Below are positions 62,432 to 64,000 of a stretch of 64,000 nucleotides of DNA, in pieces. A program made the translations under genes and the position numbers. Under the pieces are notes generated by a model. It made no database searches and was not told the origin of the DNA. It was given only the letters and a program-made list of their open reading frames with translations. Each line of letters opens with the position of its first letter. The stretch's first letter is position 1. The stretch is from Alphaproteobacteria bacterium (GTDB taxonomy: Bacteria; Pseudomonadota; Alphaproteobacteria; UBA6615): contig JBDXCV010000001.1 of NCBI GenBank assembly GCA_039980135.1, positions 1-64,000 of the forward strand. The letters run 5' to 3'.

Positions 62432-63124
62432 ATGGAGAATAACCGCGACTGGACGAGCCAGCCCGCCTATATCCACCCCGACTACAAGTCGACGCGATTG
62501 CGCGGGCCATCGAAACCGTTGATTCCGATTCCGGAATCGCTGTCGGAACTGACCGGTCCGGCCTATGGGCATGATGCGGTCGGTCCGCTGGATACGGATC
62601 TGACGAAAAATGCGCGCAAGAACGGCGAACCGCTGGGCGAACGAATTGTCGTCGCGGGCCGCGTGGTCGATGAGAATGACCGGCCGCTGCCGAACACGCT
62701 CATCGAGATATGGCAGGCCAATTCGGCAGGCCGCTACATTCATGAATGGGATCAGCATGATGCGCCGCTCGACCCCAATTTCCTGGGCGCCGGCCGATGC
62801 GTGACCGACGAGAACGGACGTTACGAGTTCCGGTCCATCAAGCCGGGCGCGTATCCCTGGGGCAACCACCACAATGCGTGGCGTCCCAATCATATTCACT
62901 TTTCGCTGTTCGGACCGACCCTGGCCACGCGGCTGGTCACGCAGATGTATTTCCCCGGGGACCCGCTTCTCGATCTTGATCCGATCTACCAGAGCGCCCC
63001 GGCAGGCGCGCGCGAGCGCATGATCTCGGCATTCGACCTGAGCCTGACGGAACCCGAATTCGCTCTGGGGTACAATTTCAACATCGTGCTGCGGGGCCCC
63101 AGGGCGACCCCGATGGAGAGCTGA
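62432..63124 (+). CDS. pcaH: Protocatechuate 3,4-dioxygenase beta subunit
   Basis: 230 residues from the ATG at 62432 (MENNRDWTSQP); a GTG at 62423 would add three residues. The four Fe(III) ligands known for this subunit are present: Tyr in NSAGRYIHEW, Tyr in KPGAYPWGNHH, and the two His in WRPNHIHFSLFG. IEIWQANSAGRY is the family signature. It cleaves protocatechuate between its hydroxyls with PcaG to give 3-carboxy-cis,cis-muconate. Located 18 bp after pobA and 3 bp before pcaG. Confidence 0.95.
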   Translation: MENNRDWTSQPAYIHPDYKSTRLRGPSKPLIPIPESLSELTGPAYGHDAVGPLDTDLTKNARKNGEPLGERIVVAGRVVDENDRPLPNTLIEIWQANSAGRYIHEWDQHDAPLDPNFLGAGRCVTDENGRYEFRSIKPGAYPWGNHHNAWRPNHIHFSLFGPTLATRLVTQMYFPGDPLLDLDPIYQSAPAGARERMISAFDLSLTEPEFALGYNFNIVLRGPRATPMES

Positions 63125-63127
63125 AGG

Positions 63128-63727
63128 ATGAAGCGCGGACAAACGCCGTCGCAAACGGTTGGCCCCTATTTCGCCTACGGCCTGGCGCCCGAACAGTATA
63201 ATTTTCCGCTCGCCAGCGTCGCCGGCGGGGATATGGCTGCGGATTCGGTCGAAGGCGAGCGGATACGTCTGATCGGGCAGGTGTTCGACGGCGCCGGCGA
63301 GTTGGTCCCCGATGCCTTGATCGAGGTCTGGCAGGCGAACACCCACGGGCGCTACAATCACCCGGCCGATGACCGCAAGGACAACCTTCTCGACCCGGAA
63401 TTCAGAGGGTTTGGCCGGTTCGGCACCGGCACCGCGCCCGACTGTCACTACCAGTTCGATACGATCAAGCCGGGCAGCGTCGATGGCGCGCAGGCGCCGC
63501 ACCTCAATATTATCGTGATGATGCGCGGCATGCTTCTGCATGCCTACACCCGGGCCTATTTTTCCGACGATGAGAAGGCCAATGCGGCCGATCCCGTTCT
63601 GTCGTCGGTGCCTGAGGAACGGCGCGATACGCTGATCGCCCGGCGCGATGAGAATCTGCCAGGCCGCGTCTATCGCTTCGACATCCACATGCAGGGCCCG
63701 AAGGAAACAGTCTTCTTCGATGTTTGA
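63128..63727 (+). CDS. pcaG: Protocatechuate 3,4-dioxygenase alpha subunit
   Basis: 199 residues. Typical start QTPSQTVGPYFAYGLAPEQY, then IEVWQANTHGRYNHPADD and APHLNIIVMMRGMLLHAYTR, and the ending YRFDIHMQGPKETVFFDV. It resembles PcaH but lacks the iron-binding HIH and instead contributes to the active-site pocket. It directly follows pcaH with a 3-bp gap, as usual for this pair. Confidence 0.95.
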   Translation: MKRGQTPSQTVGPYFAYGLAPEQYNFPLASVAGGDMAADSVEGERIRLIGQVFDGAGELVPDALIEVWQANTHGRYNHPADDRKDNLLDPEFRGFGRFGTGTAPDCHYQFDTIKPGSVDGAQAPHLNIIVMMRGMLLHAYTRAYFSDDEKANAADPVLSSVPEERRDTLIARRDENLPGRVYRFDIHMQGPKETVFFDV

Positions 63728-63751
63728 CCGCGGTGCGCAGGAAATCGGCCG

Positions 63752-64000
63752 ATGACTGGCGATCCGTTTGGCGCCATCTCCCATGGGGAATTGTTTGCCA
63801 CGGCCGAGGTGCGCACGTTTCTGTCCGAGGAACGCCGCATCGCCGGAATGGTGCATTTCGAAACAGCACTGGCCCGGGCCCAGGCGTCCTGCGGCGTCAT
63901 CCCGGAGACGGTGGCCGCGACGATCGAGGAAAAACTGGCGGACTTTGCGCCCGACCTGGCGGCCATCGGCGCGGGAACCGAATCCGCGGGCGTCCCCGTG
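63752..64000 (+). CDS. pcaB: 3-carboxy-cis,cis-muconate cycloisomerase, N-terminal part (cut by right edge)
   Basis: The first 83 residues from the ATG at 63752 (AGGAA upstream): GELFATAEVRTFLSEERRIA then MVHFETALARAQASCGVIPE, the N-terminal pattern of PcaB in the fumarase/aspartase superfamily. The frame stays open to the right edge. The position after pcaHG supports it: the enzyme uses their product, and its own product is the PcaC substrate. Confidence 0.88.
   Translation, partial: MTGDPFGAISHGELFATAEVRTFLSEERRIAGMVHFETALARAQASCGVIPETVAATIEEKLADFAPDLAAIGAGTESAGVPV

Overview
The window is about 64 kb of GC-rich, densely coded DNA. It most likely comes from the chromosome of a free-living alphaproteobacterium, possibly of the Rhodospirillales type. 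That is an inference from gene content: tripartite (TRAP) transporters, a full protocatechuate branch, many Fe/2-oxoglutarate oxygenases, and a CsgG/HfaB-like secretion lipoprotein. I see no rRNA, tRNA, CRISPR array, integrase or insertion sequence.

Layout. 1-6.6 kb: the start of a very large type I secreted adhesin (minus strand, leaving the left edge) diverges from its exporter operon of two different T1SS ABC subunits and an HlyD-type adaptor; a perfect 20-bp palindrome sits midway between them. 7.1-8.3 kb: a phytanoyl-CoA-dioxygenase-type gene broken by one in-frame amber codon. 8.3-12.1 kb: a heterodimeric ABC exporter with one degenerate ATP site. 12.3-17.9 kb: a divergent enolase paralogue, a LysR regulator, a cupin and a quinone-oxidoreductase-like gene, with two matching LysR-type dyads, then an Asp/Glu-racemase-fold protein and a DUF924 protein. 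17.9-21.6 kb: a flavin monooxygenase, a DMT exporter, a dienelactone hydrolase and an IclR regulator. 21.7-29.7 kb: a co-directional catabolic and uptake run (AhpD-like, bicupin, TRAP receptor, 2OG oxygenase, two tandem near-duplicate TRAP receptors, DctQ, DctM). 29.7-37.0 kb: a second Asp/Glu-racemase-fold paralogue, a cell-wall peptidase with a lectin-like partner, a small YqaE/Pmp3 peptide, a PPOX-fold protein, a DUF4168 protein, an amidohydrolase, a GMC oxidoreductase and a Pht5-like protein.

37.1-43.2 kb is the most unusual part. It is a compact surface-protein locus: a secreted protein of three 38-residue two-cysteine repeats, then (divergent) a small secreted protein with two glycine/asparagine-rich repeats, a small Asn/Gln-rich secreted protein, a CsgG/HfaB-like outer-membrane lipoprotein fused to a peptidoglycan-binding domain, an 827-residue secreted protein built mostly of thirteen near-perfect 37-residue repeats, a YbjN-like secreted protein and another lipoprotein. 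I read it as a curli- or holdfast-anchor-like fibre secretion system with an unfamiliar repeat unit.

43.3-51 kb holds mixed metabolic genes (an unrecognised protein, an OsmC-like protein, a GNAT, an amidase, a C45 acyltransferase, a Gfo/Idh oxidoreductase, a polysaccharide deacetylase). 51-56 kb holds a phosphonate/selenate-type ABC importer with a fused double permease, divergent from a membrane histidine kinase. 56-59.9 kb holds a quinone oxidoreductase, a DMT exporter, a TauD-type dioxygenase and a cupin. 60-64 kb is a pca/pob operon (pcaD, pcaC, pobA, pcaH, pcaG, pcaB) taking 4-hydroxybenzoate through protocatechuate toward 3-oxoadipate; pcaB is cut by the right edge.
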